NCBI GenBank assembly: GCA_013396655.1
Contig: WBMV01006612.1
Coordinates: 248,001 to 312,000, forward strand
Direction: 5' to 3'
DNA from: Campylorhamphus procurvoides
Lineage: Eukaryota; Chordata; Aves; Passeriformes; Dendrocolaptidae
Length of the DNA stretch: 64,000 nucleotides
How positions within the stretch are numbered: position 1 is the stretch's first letter; each line of letters begins with the position of its first letter. A program made the position numbers and the translations under genes. This document shows, in pieces, positions 1-12,850 of the stretch. Under the pieces are notes generated by a model. It was not told where the DNA came from. It did not search any database and saw only the letters and a list, made by a program, of their open reading frames with translations.

Positions 1-3000
1 AAGGTTAATTAGAGAAACCATCCATTTCGAAAGAGTAGTCCAGAATTTACCTACAACAGGAAAGTTCAGGACTCCAAATTCATTTTGGTTTTAGAATCCT
101 TTTGTGAAGATGATCCTTATCCATAGTAATCTTGAAACTATTCATTGGCCACTTCAAGTCAGGATACTTATTTATGCAGGATCCCAAATCTGCTGCATAC
201 ATCTAAGGCATAGGAGACAGTAGTCAAATTTTCCTCTTAAATTTCCTTTGCAAACAGAGTGAAAGTCAGATTATACTCAGATTCTGCCATCAGATGTTGG
301 CTTAAGTAGTCACCATTATAATACTCTTTATAAAACCTGCAAGTTTGTTTCACCTCCATTTGGCTCCATTTCTACGTATACATCAGTGCATTTAGTCCCA
401 CTACAAATGTGAAGAGAGGATTAGGAAAGTTTTAGTAAATTATCAACAGTACTTTTTATAAAATTTAGAAGGTGTTTCAGATTTCTGCTGATGTATGGTG
501 AGAGCTAATATGCAAGTAAAGAAATCATAACATGCTTAGCTTATGAGCAGGAGGGCATGTTTTCCTTCATAGCTGATACCTGTTCTTTTCCAGATTCTCT
601 TAATGGAACTGGGCAGAAATGTTACTATTCCTGTGTTTTACTGAAGCACATTGAATCTTCTCTGTATTGAGGTTGGGAATGCATTTCATGAAGAAACAGA
701 GATAAAACCAGTTTCAAATCACGACAAGCTTTTGTTTACTCTTTCCACAGTCAGGTGAAATAAGACCTTAGAAGGTCCAGAAACAGGAACAAGAGACCTG
801 CAAATGACTTTGCCAAGGCAAGTGTTTGGTAATGTTAAAATATTTCTAAAAAACCTTTTTGTTCTGTTATTTCAGGAGGTTGCGGGGTCAAAAATAGAAT
901 TTTCAGCAGGTTAAAATATCAAGGCATATTTTTAAAATCCCTTTGACATATTAGTGTTTTTATTGCACATAGCACAGTAATGGCTTGCTGCCAGTCAGAC
1001 ACATTCTGCTTGCTTTATTTACACATTGAGGTCAATGAAATTCCAAAGAAGGATTACTCATTTGTGCCTGACAAATTTAGATTTGCCAGTGAAATGACCT
1101 GTGTTGTCAGCAGGATTGTCTTAAACCAAAGATCCTGAGTGTATGTCTCATGAGTTAAAGGGGTTATTAGTACAGTGGTGATGATAACATCTTTGGTAGG
1201 GCTTATACTCCTCAGTTGGTTTAAAGACTATCAGTTATCACAACAAGATGATATTATAACACTAATATTGCTCACAATTGTTGCTGTTGCTAATGTTGTT
1301 GTTTTAATGACCTCCTTTCCATTTCTTGAACCCTGACTCTTGGTTCTGAATGGTCAAGCATCTTGCATTGCCTGACTGTGGCTCCAAGCTGCAAGCTTGA
1401 AGTGACTTTGAATCCTTTGGCGATTTTTGTTTTTGTTTTCTATATGGGTAACATTTGTTCCAAGATTTCCAACATACAATAGGAAATATAAATTTTAGAC
1501 CCCTTCTAATTCCCAGTCCTGGGTTCTGTAATTCCCTAACAGCTGGGTTAGGTGTTAGGACCTCAAGATCTTGCTTTTATGTATTTTTCATCCGCATGCC
1601 ATAAATGTTTTTAAATGTTTTCTTTTCACTGTTTACCCACGGAAGGTAAATTGCTTCCCTTTCAGAACTGGGTTAACATAAAATGTATATTAGCCTGAAA
1701 GAGAGAAATTACTTAATGTAATTTTGTAGCTACAGTCTTTGTCATTCTCAGAGACTTGTTATTTACCCATCCAATTGTATAACCAATTGTTCCCACAATC
1801 CTCAGCGTTTAAGAATTACGTTTCCATGGCAATCTTAGATTCTGTAAATGCTTATCATTCTCTAAATGGCTAGCTTTAAATAAATAAGTCATCAGTTATC
1901 TAGTAGCCAGAATATACTCTATTGGTATAAAAAGAAGAAATATAGCTCTGTTATAAAAAGAGACTAGTTTGTTCAGCCATAATAAGTTCACAATCTGCAG
2001 AATCATGACCCTACTGATAGTGTTAACAAAAGCTTGCTCCTTAATTATCTGCCTTGCATTCAGCTGCTGTTTCCCTCCTAAACTCAATTATAATTCTAAT
2101 AGCAGCTGTGCTGCCATTGTTTGTTGCAATTCATTTTAAAGAACTTTGATTGGATGTCATTGGTCTTTTTGACTAAATGTGCAAGGTTCAAAGTATCCAC
2201 TGCCACTAATAGCCCTCATCGCATCTCAAGATTATACTAATTATTTACATAATTATATATTATACATTATAGAGCTATTATGTATTATTTCTAAATGATA
2301 GTTCTCCATCAAAGATGTTGAACAAAAGAATATATATAGTTTTATTGTCCTTACACATATTTCAGTGTTGATGAAGATATGCTTATGATTACTCTCTGTT
2401 TCTGTGTTAGCCAACAATTGAACTATCCTTCCAGTGCACTGAAAATTTATTAAAGCATTCAGAACTCTCTATTCCTTCCAATTTTGACTCCTCATTTATT
2501 ATTTCTTCTGTGCATCTGTGTCTGCAATGGATATGATAAGCTATTACAAAAATGTTCTCATATGTCCTTCAAGTTTCGATATGATATATTATCATTATAT
2601 GATAAATCTTAGCTTGATGTAATAATTACAACAGCTAATTATTTCTAACAGCTTTTGGTAAATAATAATATGATTGCCACTTATATAATTGCAAAAAGCC
2701 AGCCCGTCTCTAGTGTGATATGAGAATTTGTATGATGGAATATTTCAGCTCATTTACACAAGACTAGACAAAAACAAATTACGAAATTGTTGCAGGTCTG
2801 GGATTTTGGATTGGATTCCATGTGTGGAGCTAGTTCTATTGATTCTATCACTACTATGAATACAACTTTATTTCAGGATAACTCATATTTGTCAAGGAAA
2901 ATAAAGTAGTAAAAAAATAAATTTTTAGTTATCCCAAGGCTATCTGTTTAGATACAGAGCAAAATTTACTTAATGTTTATAGATGAAATGAAGGGACTTG

Positions 3001-5887
3001 AAGTGACAGTTTTATTCTGAGGACTGTGGAATACTGAAGTTTGGGTTGGGCACATCTAACACAAAGGCAAGCCCATGATTTCAGCATTTTTATAAAGCAA
3101 ATTATGATCAAGGTCACCTCCGTGTATGTGGGGCATCAAATGGCTCTGGAGTGTCAGTGCATTAAATTGTGAAGGCAGTCTTGCAGTTTTTTTTTCCATT
3201 TATACTTTCTAATATCTGAAACGTTACCAAGAAAACCACCACCACCAGGTCTGCAAAGAATTAAGAGCCTTGTTGGAGTTGCAAATCCAAGTGATTTGCA
3301 GTTTGCAGTTCATCTACATTACATTACAGATTGGCCTCTATGTGTATACATGGAGTAGTGGTCTTCAGTTGCACAATCTCTGTGGAGAAACTGCTGCCCC
3401 GTTTAGTACAAGAGATCCAGAGTCTGCAGTGGAAGAGGCTGCAGCCAAGACTCCTCCACTTTTTTTGCAGAAGCTAGAAGGTATGTAGCAAATGATGATG
3501 AGAATTGCAGGGAGAGAATGGTTCTGCAGTTAAAGTGTTTGAAAATTGCCCGCAGCAGCTCCACAGAGTTTCTTTTTGCTGATAGTTCATTTATGTAAAA
3601 GTGTTTGCAGAGGTATTCAGTATTTTTGGATGCCTGACTTGGGATCTTGATGACTGATATGCAGAAATGCTGAGGATTCAGAGTACAACTGATGTTTTGA
3701 TTTCTGCTGCAGCTTGGAGCTTGTGTTTCAGGCATACAAAATATTAGTAGAATGCCAAACACTCTGAAGATGAGATCCAAGATGTCTGAGAGTTGGAACC
3801 CACAATTTATTGATGCCCTCATCCTTAAAGTTTTTTGGTCAGATTTTAAAATGTATTTCTTTGCATGGCTAGTGATGGGCATAGTCTCACAGAAGAAACT
3901 TCAAAAGCACCCTTGTGCTGGAAATGAAGTGTTTTAGCAATTTTGGGGAAACTATCAGGCTCCTTCATGCATTTTTGGGTACCTATTTAACTGTGACAAA
4001 TCTGATCCTCGGTGCCTTAGCTCCTAAGCAGTAAAATGACCATAATAATGCCTATTCTTCCCTGAGGCTGTTGCAAAGGTAAATTTGTTAATGTCTCTGA
4101 ACATCTGATACTCTTGTGATGAGTCCCAGAAAGAAGCTCGTGAGGAAATTGCTAATTCCATCTTCAGCTTAGCGCATGAGTACTGTATGGTAACCAAGTC
4201 CTAGGATAGCACTGAAAAAGAGACAAAAAACCCCAACCTGAATAAGTGCTTAGAAGGTGAGCACTGTCAGTTTGGTGCGGAGAAGGAGACATGAAATTAT
4301 GGATTAGGAAATTAAGGACCGTCTCATAACGCACGTGTGAGGGGAATTTTAATGCTTGAGTAGTACTTGACTTCTGAACCTTAGCACTGAGATCAGAACA
4401 CAGTTCTATATGTAATATTCTATAAAGTTTTGGTTGACAGTTGTTTGGGAAAATACATATATCTAACTTACAGCTCTGCCACCTGTTATTAATGGAGTTT
4501 TCCTCAACCAGAGGGAATACAAGCTTTATGGCACCCCAGGCTCTCATATATCTACATTAGGGCAGTGATTAATACACTTTTTCTTTTTTTAAAGTTGGCC
4601 ACCAAATACTTACAATTGAAATCTTCTGGAAAACAAATATGAATCTGGTTAATGAGACAAGTCTGCCATGCTGATGAAAATAAATGTAAAGTTTATTCTA
4701 ATAGAGTTTCAGAAGCACGATCCATTTAGAGGAGTGTTGTATATCTGTTCCAACTATCTCATTGTATGAAAGATGGAAATGTATTTGAGTTGTGCATGGC
4801 ATTTCACACATAATCCAAACTTTAATCATGGTTTCAGATTTAAAGGGTAAGTTTCATAAGAAAAGAAATACATGTTTTTGTGTGAAATCTGTGCTCCCTG
4901 GCTTTTCTATTTTACTGTGTTCTTGGTATCTTCATATCTGGAGGTCTGGTCTGGACTTGGCCAATTCTGTGATTTCTTTGATTTCTGTTCCAATACTGTC
5001 AGGAATTTTTTCTCCTTTTTTTTTTTTTTGGTGAGGTCTTCGTCCTCTGAATGTGTTTTTATATACCTACAGAAGGCACCAATATGTGGGATTCAAGGTC
5101 ATTTTAGTGTCATTTCTCCTGCTTATTCTTTGCCCAGTGGATGAGGAAGGACCAGCAGTTGTACTACACTACCCCACTTCAAAGCAAAAACTTGTGAAAG
5201 TCCAATTTTTTTCCCATAGATGAAGATTTGAAAGTAATTTAGAGTCAACTGAGGATTTTGGTTGGTTCTACAGATTGTTTACATTTTTACTTGAAAAACT
5301 GAAGGAGAAAGGAACGGAAGGGAGCAAAATGAAGTCCCAGAGTACACCATCAAGAAATTGCACTTGTGAGATTCCAGCCTAACCTGCATCTGTTTTTCTT
5401 TCATATTATTCTAATTAGCTTGGATCCCTCTTACATTCCTGTTTACATTTCTTTTTAGTAGATCTTTCTGATTCAATATTTTCCCTTCTATTTACAAAAT
5501 AAATGCAAAGTGGCATGTGGTGTGAGGTTCCAGATGTGGATTGCTTTCCTGCCTCTGAAGCAAATAACACACAGAACAAGTGCAAGTATTAGGGAAGAGG
5601 GGCAGTACCTTGTACTTGACTGGAATCATAATTCAGAAAATACAGTCAAATTCTCAGAAGAAAACCTGTGTTTCCTAATAGCAAGGGCATATTATTTGAA
5701 GAAAAATTAAAATATAGGAGGAGAATAGTTATGAAAGTAAACAAAGCAAGCAACAATGAATCATTTTTTACCAATATAACTGTATAGTTTTCAAAACAGG
5801 TGCAGCAATGATGCTAAGCAGACCAAGCATGCATTCTTATGTTTATTGTATTATTGGTCTTTCTAATCGGCTCTAACCATTCCAGCC
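1..5887. other. AT-rich non-coding sequence, no gene seen
   Basis: No gene is supported here. The longest open frame (minus strand, 3403-3882, 159 codons) overlaps open frames on the other strand and has no recognisable domain. A T-run lies at 5016-5029. The stretch 1660-1850 has CCAAT-, ATTA- and CCATGG-containing words in an AT-rich background and could be a non-coding regulatory element, which is inference only. The stretch 2230-2700 is very AT-rich with many ATTAT/ATAAT words. Confidence 0.6.
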
Positions 5888-5911
5888 AATAATAATAATA
5901 ATAATAATAAT
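5888..5911. repeat. (AAT)8 microsatellite
   Basis: Eight uninterrupted AAT units, bounded by CC on the left and ATC on the right. This is a simple trinucleotide microsatellite, probably polymorphic in length. Confidence 0.95.
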
Positions 5912-8900
5912 ATCAGTTATAAGCATATATATCTCTGCACTTTTTAGATATTCTCATTGAATAGAGGATAGCTAACACAAGTGAAGCTTTCAAAATGAAT
6001 TAAAACAACTAAAAAGTTTCTGAATAGCAGTAAAAAATAATGTAAGCAAAACATATTGCTGTGAGTTTTACAGCCAGGAGACACAGAATTCCAGTAGTAG
6101 GAAACACTTGTATTTTATAGAATTGCAGAGCAAATGCTCTAAGTTCTTGCAAGGAGAACACTCACTCACTGTTCGTAGAACAGGTTAAAAGATGTTAAGT
6201 TAGCAGGAGCATAATTGTCCCTGGTTGATTTTGTACTTTTTATTAGCTGTAAGAGGGATCTGTATTCCTTCTGGTTTGCGATATTGCTTATGCCTGGAAT
6301 TATCTGCCTCACTTGCTTTTAAGAAGCACAAGAATTTTCTGCCTTCCATCAGTCTGCAAACTAGTCCCCATATGAATTTTCCCACCATTTGGATCATCAC
6401 AGCAAGAGTTAGGATCTGAGTCCCTAGTCCAGACTGAGTACCTATATATAGAATTTAAATGTGGCAAATATGATATGCCAGGTATGATATGCCAAAAAAT
6501 AGGCTATCAGTAATGAAGAAGCAAAAGAAAAATGGTTTGTTTGATTGTTGATAAAATACCATTTATGTTCACATAGAGAAGGGGATTTAAAAATTAAGGG
6601 AATTCAACTTCTGGATTTTTGGAAAGATATATAAATATTTATGTTTGTTAAAATGGACACAATTATTTATTTTCTGGAACTTTTTGATGTATTCTAGAAC
6701 AGATGAACTCATTATTTATCCAGGTACTTAAGGACTAAATTGAACAGTGAAAATTTTTTTATGTTTCCTGATAAACCTGGCTGTTCTAAGTGTTTATGTG
6801 TTTGCTGGTTTCTGGTTTCCATATCCTGTGGAAACAAAGAGGAATCTATTTTTATTATTTGATTTTCAACACGAGAATCTTATTGTAACTGTCAGGGAAA
6901 TGCCCTTTCTAAACCATGAAGAAGCAAACCCTGATTTGGTTCTTAGACTATTTTTCTTACTGTTGCAGTCCTAACCTCTAAACAAGAATATTCCGCTATG
7001 AGTGACATAGATCTGTGTTCCATCTTCTGTTACATGTTGTGAGTCTTTTTAGGGTACTCAGCATGCAACTTAAAGCCTGATATTTGACAAATGCAAGGTG
7101 GTGTAGAATATTTGAATGCTATATAGGGGCATTAACAAAGGTTTTCTGTGCAAGTGGTGGGAAGAAATGAGGAATTAGACTCGTAGACTGATGCTCCTGT
7201 AGTCTGGTAAAGGGTGACTGTTGCACTTGCTGGCACATGTGGAAGTGTCTTAAGGTATTGAGTTGTAACACTGGCACTGAGTAAGAGACCCGTGTTCAAT
7301 ATTTATATCATAGGCATGCTTTGTCTATGCCAATTCTTATTTCTCTTGTTTGTCACCATGTTTCAGCATGCCTTTGTAGCAGGTTGCAAACTGACTGCTT
7401 TGCTGGCTAACTTGGCAATTCAAATTTGATATGCCTGCTCTGTAATTCCTCTGGTAAGTTGCCTGTTTTACATGTTTTTTGTTTTCTCTTAAAAAAAAAA
7501 AAGTAATATAGTTTGTCATTTTCCAGCTCTGAGACCTTTGCTTTTCTCCATTAGTTCTGAAGAATGATAGCTAGTGACTCCAACATAATTTCTGCAAGTT
7601 CCCTTAACACTCTGGGGTATATTCCATCTGAATTCTGTGAATTTATTGCAATAAATGTATTGTATATTAAAAGATCAGTTATTGCATTACTTAAGAAAGT
7701 CTGGATAAGTCAGTTCTGATGGATTATTTAGAAAGAAAGCTGGGAATCTGTGTTTTAGTGTCTGGATGGCAAAGTGAGAGCTGCATTTACGAAGGGCAAC
7801 AACTGCTGCAATGATTCTAAGGGACAGAAATGTAACGTAACACAGCACCAACAGCTGTACTGGGAATGGGTACACTTGGGGATATTGCACACAAATGAAT
7901 TTTCTTCATAAATAATAGCTATTAACCACGACTTTTAGTTAAAATTTGAATAGGAACCAAAGTATCTATTTTGAAAATCTTTTTTGTTAGAATGAAAGTG
8001 CTCATTGGTTATAAACCTGACCCTTCCCTAGTACATCTTCTTGTTTAGTCCTGCACCTTCATTTTGAAGTCAAGCTTTAATGAACTTTGTTGTCCTTTCT
8101 CCTTGTCATGTGTTACGTACATTTAATTATGGTATCGAAGATCAATGATCCTTACATTCATTTTCCTAGACTTTATCACTCGATGACAAGATTTTGAAAT
8201 GGTTTTTAGCAGTTTTGCCCTTCAGCTTTAAATTGTGATTCTGTACTTCTTCATTAATGATCTTGGAGTGCTTACATAACTACTTAAGAGAAAATATTAA
8301 ATGTAAGATGGTTCCATTAATTTAAAAGCACGGACATTCTATTTAGACTGCCTTTCCTTGTTCAAGGAGTACAGCATTTTTCATTTTGATAAATGATTTG
8401 CCTTGTTATAACTTTTTTAACTAATGGATATAGAAAAAAACCCTGTTAAATAAAAATGATATGACAAAAAAGTGTGACATTCACTTTATTTTATACAGAA
8501 ATGAATGTAACACAAAGTGATTTTATTGAACTGTAACAACAAAACATTGGAAGTTCAGCGCTGAATTGGCCTTGAAATTTATTTCTTGCATCATGTAGAT
8601 CCTTTTGCCTTCAGATGTAGGTTCAGATATAGCCCCGTTAAAGATCCATGGTAATAGCAGTGCAGTGCTATGAAGCTTTAGGTTAATTTGCCTTTTCTAA
8701 AGGGTGCATCAGGTGTTCTTACCGTGAGCATCAGTGCTGGTGTCCTGGATGTGTATTGCACTTGGATGTTAATCAGAAGGGAAAACTGCCTCCCCTCTCA
8801 CCCCTGACACGGTTCTGGAGAAGTTATTCTAGCTGTTGCTACAGAAAGGTCAGATCCAGAAACTTATATTGCATTAATTGTTCCTGTGGTCAGGAACAAG

Positions 8901-11900
8901 GTTATTGTTTTCAAGGAAGTGAGCAGTGTATAAAGTGTTGGGATAAGAATTTCGTACTAGAAATTTTAGCTCTTTCTGTTTGGTTTGTTGTTGGTTTTTC
9001 CCTCTTTTTTATTTATGTATTTTAATATAGGATTCTGTTAACAAATATTTCATTTATCCAAGTAATTTAATAGTGTAACTTCAGGTGTGTTACAGTTTGT
9101 GATCAATAAGCAGCAAATATCAAGCCTGAGATTTTCAAAGGGTCTGAAGAATAATTACATGTTCATTTCCCATTAAGTTCTGAATGCCTTTGAAAGTTTT
9201 AGTCATGCTTATCACTGCACTCTACTCAGAAAAGATTGGATCATATTATTTAGAGAGTGTCATCTGCATATTGAACTAGCTGAAGTATTAGAACAGTAAT
9301 CAATTAAATCTCTCCAATCTAGACAGCTTTGTACTGTTTTTAATCACATCCAGCAGCTCCACAGTTTATGAGCCTACATACATCTCAACCTTTTAACTTG
9401 CTCAAGTTCCCAGTTCCATCCTAATGTGTCTCACTTAAGTAATAAAAGTAAATCTATCTGTACAGGTTATTACTGTGAATGTCAATTGCATTTATATGTA
9501 TATCAGAAGAAAGATATTGGTCATTATATACTTCTTTTTCCTTTTCTTCAGCTTCAACTGCTGCTGTAAGAAGCATCAAAAAGCATCAAGCATTTGAAAT
9601 GGCTTTCAAATTATTTCCTTTTCTTGCTGCAAAAGTGAAAAACCTAATTACAGTGCTGCTACCATGGGTGCACTGTCTCACGGATGGAAAAGATGGATTC
9701 AAGATATTAAGTAAAATTTTCAGCTCCTCAGAAGGATATTTATGGAATGAAGGGCATAAAGTTTTTGTACCTTCCACATTATCTACTGGAACCTGGGTAT
9801 GTGTTATGCACATCTCCACAAGCAAATTTGCCATCACCACCCTTGCTGCTGAAGAACTGATGTGAACATTCCAAAACTGAGTTAGTTTACCTATTGGCAT
9901 TCCATAGGATGAGATAAAATATTAGTTTTCAGTAGCTTATAACACAAACCCTACTAGTTCAGCAACTGAGCATTACACTTCACCTGCTGCAGTTTTTCTG
10001 TGTGTTAAGAGTAAGCAGGGCATGTTGTCATCTCTTTGAAGGTTCAAATTCAGGGGCAAATATGTTTTTCTTGCCTTTTTTTTTCCCTCAGGACCATAGG
10101 TAGAGTAACTCCACATCTACATCTGGATGTGCATAAGGAATCCACAGTATATGTGTTGAAGAGAGGAAGTGGAAAGGGTAGAGGAGAGAAGGAGGCCTCT
10201 CCAGGTTGTGCTAACATTGAGGGCTGCTGCAAAGTCTAAGCTGATACACTTAGCTTGTCTCAGGCCATGATTCCACTGAGGAATGGATTAAGGCTGCAGT
10301 AAGGGTTTGTGTGAGCAGGAGGGAGGTCAAAATAAAAGCGGGGAAAAAATCAAAACCTCCACAAAACTATGAAGTGTGTAGCAGATTTTAGTCCTTAAAG
10401 TCAGAATAAAAATCTTTCCTTACAAGAAGTTTGGAGTCAGATAAAATATCAGAATAAAGTCTGTATGGAAAATGGCCCATGATTTAAACTTCTTATACCC
10501 TTCCCCCTTGCTTTGCCAGGTAATGGCAGCCAAGCTGTATTTTAGAAATTCAAGGCAAAAATTTTGTCAGTTACTCCCACACCTTCATGGGATTTTCCTG
10601 CAATTCATTTACGCTCTAAACTTATTTCTAGGATTGGCCCAAAGACAGCACTACGTAGGTTGCACAAAAATTATGGAGTTTAAGGACACGGAAAGGCAAA
10701 CGCCCATCTCTGCAAGCAGGCGTTATTTTGCAAATATATATATGTAAGTCAGAAGTTTGGTGGAAAAGAAGGAATAAGGTGCAAAGGAGAGTGAGAGCCA
10801 CCCCTTGTCCAGACCCTCGGTGTTCTTGTGCTGCATTCAGATGAAAAGAGACCTGGGTTGATATTAAGACAGTTATGCTCATCCTTGGTACATTAACAAC
10901 ACCGTCTCCTTCTTCCATCACTTTTTACAAGTGTCCTCATGACAGCTGCTCTGCTGAAGAAATTACTATTCAAAAAATAACTTTCTATCTCACTTGAACT
11001 TAAAGTTGTGAGATCTGTTTTTAAACTAATTTTTAGAGACTATTTTGTCACATATTTTTTTCACATAATCCATGACTCTTGCAGCTGTAAGGCTCTGATT
11101 GAAAATGAAATGGCAAAGGATCTTTTTTTTTTTTACCCGCAGACATGAAAGGTACTTTTAAGGCAAATACACAAAAGCTTTTTGCTGTTTTTGATGTACC
11201 ATGAGCACTGTCTTTACTCTTGAACTGATGTTGGTCTTTCAATATGTTGAATTATACTTCCTTTGGTGCCTGTCTTCTGGAAGCAGTCATGAATTCATTG
11301 ATTTTATTGCAGCAAGGCTGATATGTAACACTTGTGGACAGGTACCATTTTTGTGAGGTTATTGAAGTCTGCCAAGACTTCAAATATTTAACTGCTTGCC
11401 TCATGTTGGTCAATATTTTGGATAGTGATTTTCATTTAAAATGCGTATTTGGATCTTTGATAGCACATTGGTCTGCCAGATTTTGATTGTAACATTGACA
11501 GAAGCAGTGGAGGAGACAAGAACAGATCTTCAAATAAGATTATGGTGTATATGGTAAGATCTTCCTTTGGACGCTTTTGAGCTTTTTGTCTCAGTGACCA
11601 GAGTGTTGCATCTTCTAGAGTTACAGCAGTTATGAAACTGGCTGACAAAAGAGAGGCAGTAGTTGCCTTGGAAAGAGATGAGTCTGTTGAAGGAGGACTT
11701 TCTGTAGCTCAGAGTCCCCTCTCCCAGTAAATGTTTTAGCTCTGGATAGCCCTGGAAATTTGTTGTGTGTTCCACCAGTAATACTCATAAACACCATAAG
11801 ATTCATACACCCCTTTCTTGCTTTCTGTGGCTTCTGAGATGCACTGAGCTTTCAGAGGGTAACTCTGAAACAGTGAGCACCCTCTTACCAACTCGTCTGT

Positions 11901-12833
11901 AGGCAGGACTCTTACTGTTTGGTAAAGATCTAAACCAAGATAAATAATCCTTCAGCTGTGACTGTATTTAATTCACAAGTGGAAGTTCCCACAGGCATAT
12001 ATTTACATCATATATTTAAATTATGGATTTTTTCCTTATTTTTCTAATAGGAATGGTACATGTACTTGAATAGGAATTTAGCTCTTAAAATTTTTGAAAT
12101 AGAATAGTATTTTCACAGCATGTTTTCATAACACTTCTGCACTTACATCAAGTATTATTGTTCCTACATTACCAGTAAGTGCTGTGCTAACAACTCTTTT
12201 AAGGATGAGTAATCTTTGCTATATTTCTTAACTTGAAAATGAAAGATAAGAATAATTTCCCCTTGGCAAAAATGACTATATGAAAATGCATCTTCCTACT
12301 AAATTTATTTGCCAGCTCTTTTATTCAGATTGCTTTACTGATTAGAGAGTCAGGACATCAAGGTTTAATTCACATTGAATTTTGTCACTGTGGTAAGTTT
12401 TGCAAGCATTTCAACTTTCCATATATCCCAATCTCAATATTTGAGAATGGGACAGTATTTCAAATTCCCTTTCCTGAAATGCTTTTAGGTGAAAGAAGAC
12501 ATGGTTTCCTTCTTTAAATAATGGCATGAGTGATTGATCAATACTTTTACTTTGCCATGTGAGCAATTTGAAGTAAATATTAAACTGTCTAACACTATCA
12601 GTGGTGACACAGAGTCAGCTTTTCTTTATTAGGCTTGTGGTAAAATATTTCCTCCTGATAGTTAAAGGAAGGACATCATTTTTTCACTTTATCAGTTATG
12701 GAAATCTTGTTCCTCTATGGAACCAGAATATACAGGGTGGGTTTTCTGACTGTTAAATGAGACTTTTCTCCCATGTTTTACTGCAATGAAGAAGCAATAC
12801 CACAAAAAATTTAATGTTATTGTGCTTCTGGAA
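5912..12833. other. AT-rich non-coding sequence, no gene seen
   Basis: I see no gene, RNA gene or recognisable transposon. A near-perfect direct repeat of TATGATATGCCA occurs at 6469-6480 and 6483-6494. Overlapping open frames at 9479-9865 (+) and 9586-9900 (-) are the most coding-like part, but neither strand gives a recognisable domain or convincing splice context, and I do not call them. Short homopolymers include an A-run near 7491-7502 and a T-run near 11125-11134. Confidence 0.55.
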
Positions 12834-12850
12834 ATATATATATATATATA
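12834..12850. repeat. (AT)n microsatellite
   Basis: Seventeen bases of perfect alternating A and T. This is a short dinucleotide microsatellite. Confidence 0.9.

Noticed and set aside
577..671. Possible terminal exon after the TTCTTTTCCAG acceptor
   Set aside because: One frame is open to a stop near 670, but no clear polyadenylation signal follows soon and the peptide is not recognised.
3403..3882. Longest open frame (159 codons, minus strand)
   Set aside because: It overlaps plus-strand frames, has no recognisable domain or splice or promoter context, and its length is plausible by chance in 64 kb.
9479..9900. Opposed frames of 128 (+) and 104 (-) codons
   Set aside because: They looked coding-like at first, but neither strand shows a domain, and the acceptor-like CAG near 9550 has no good donor partner.
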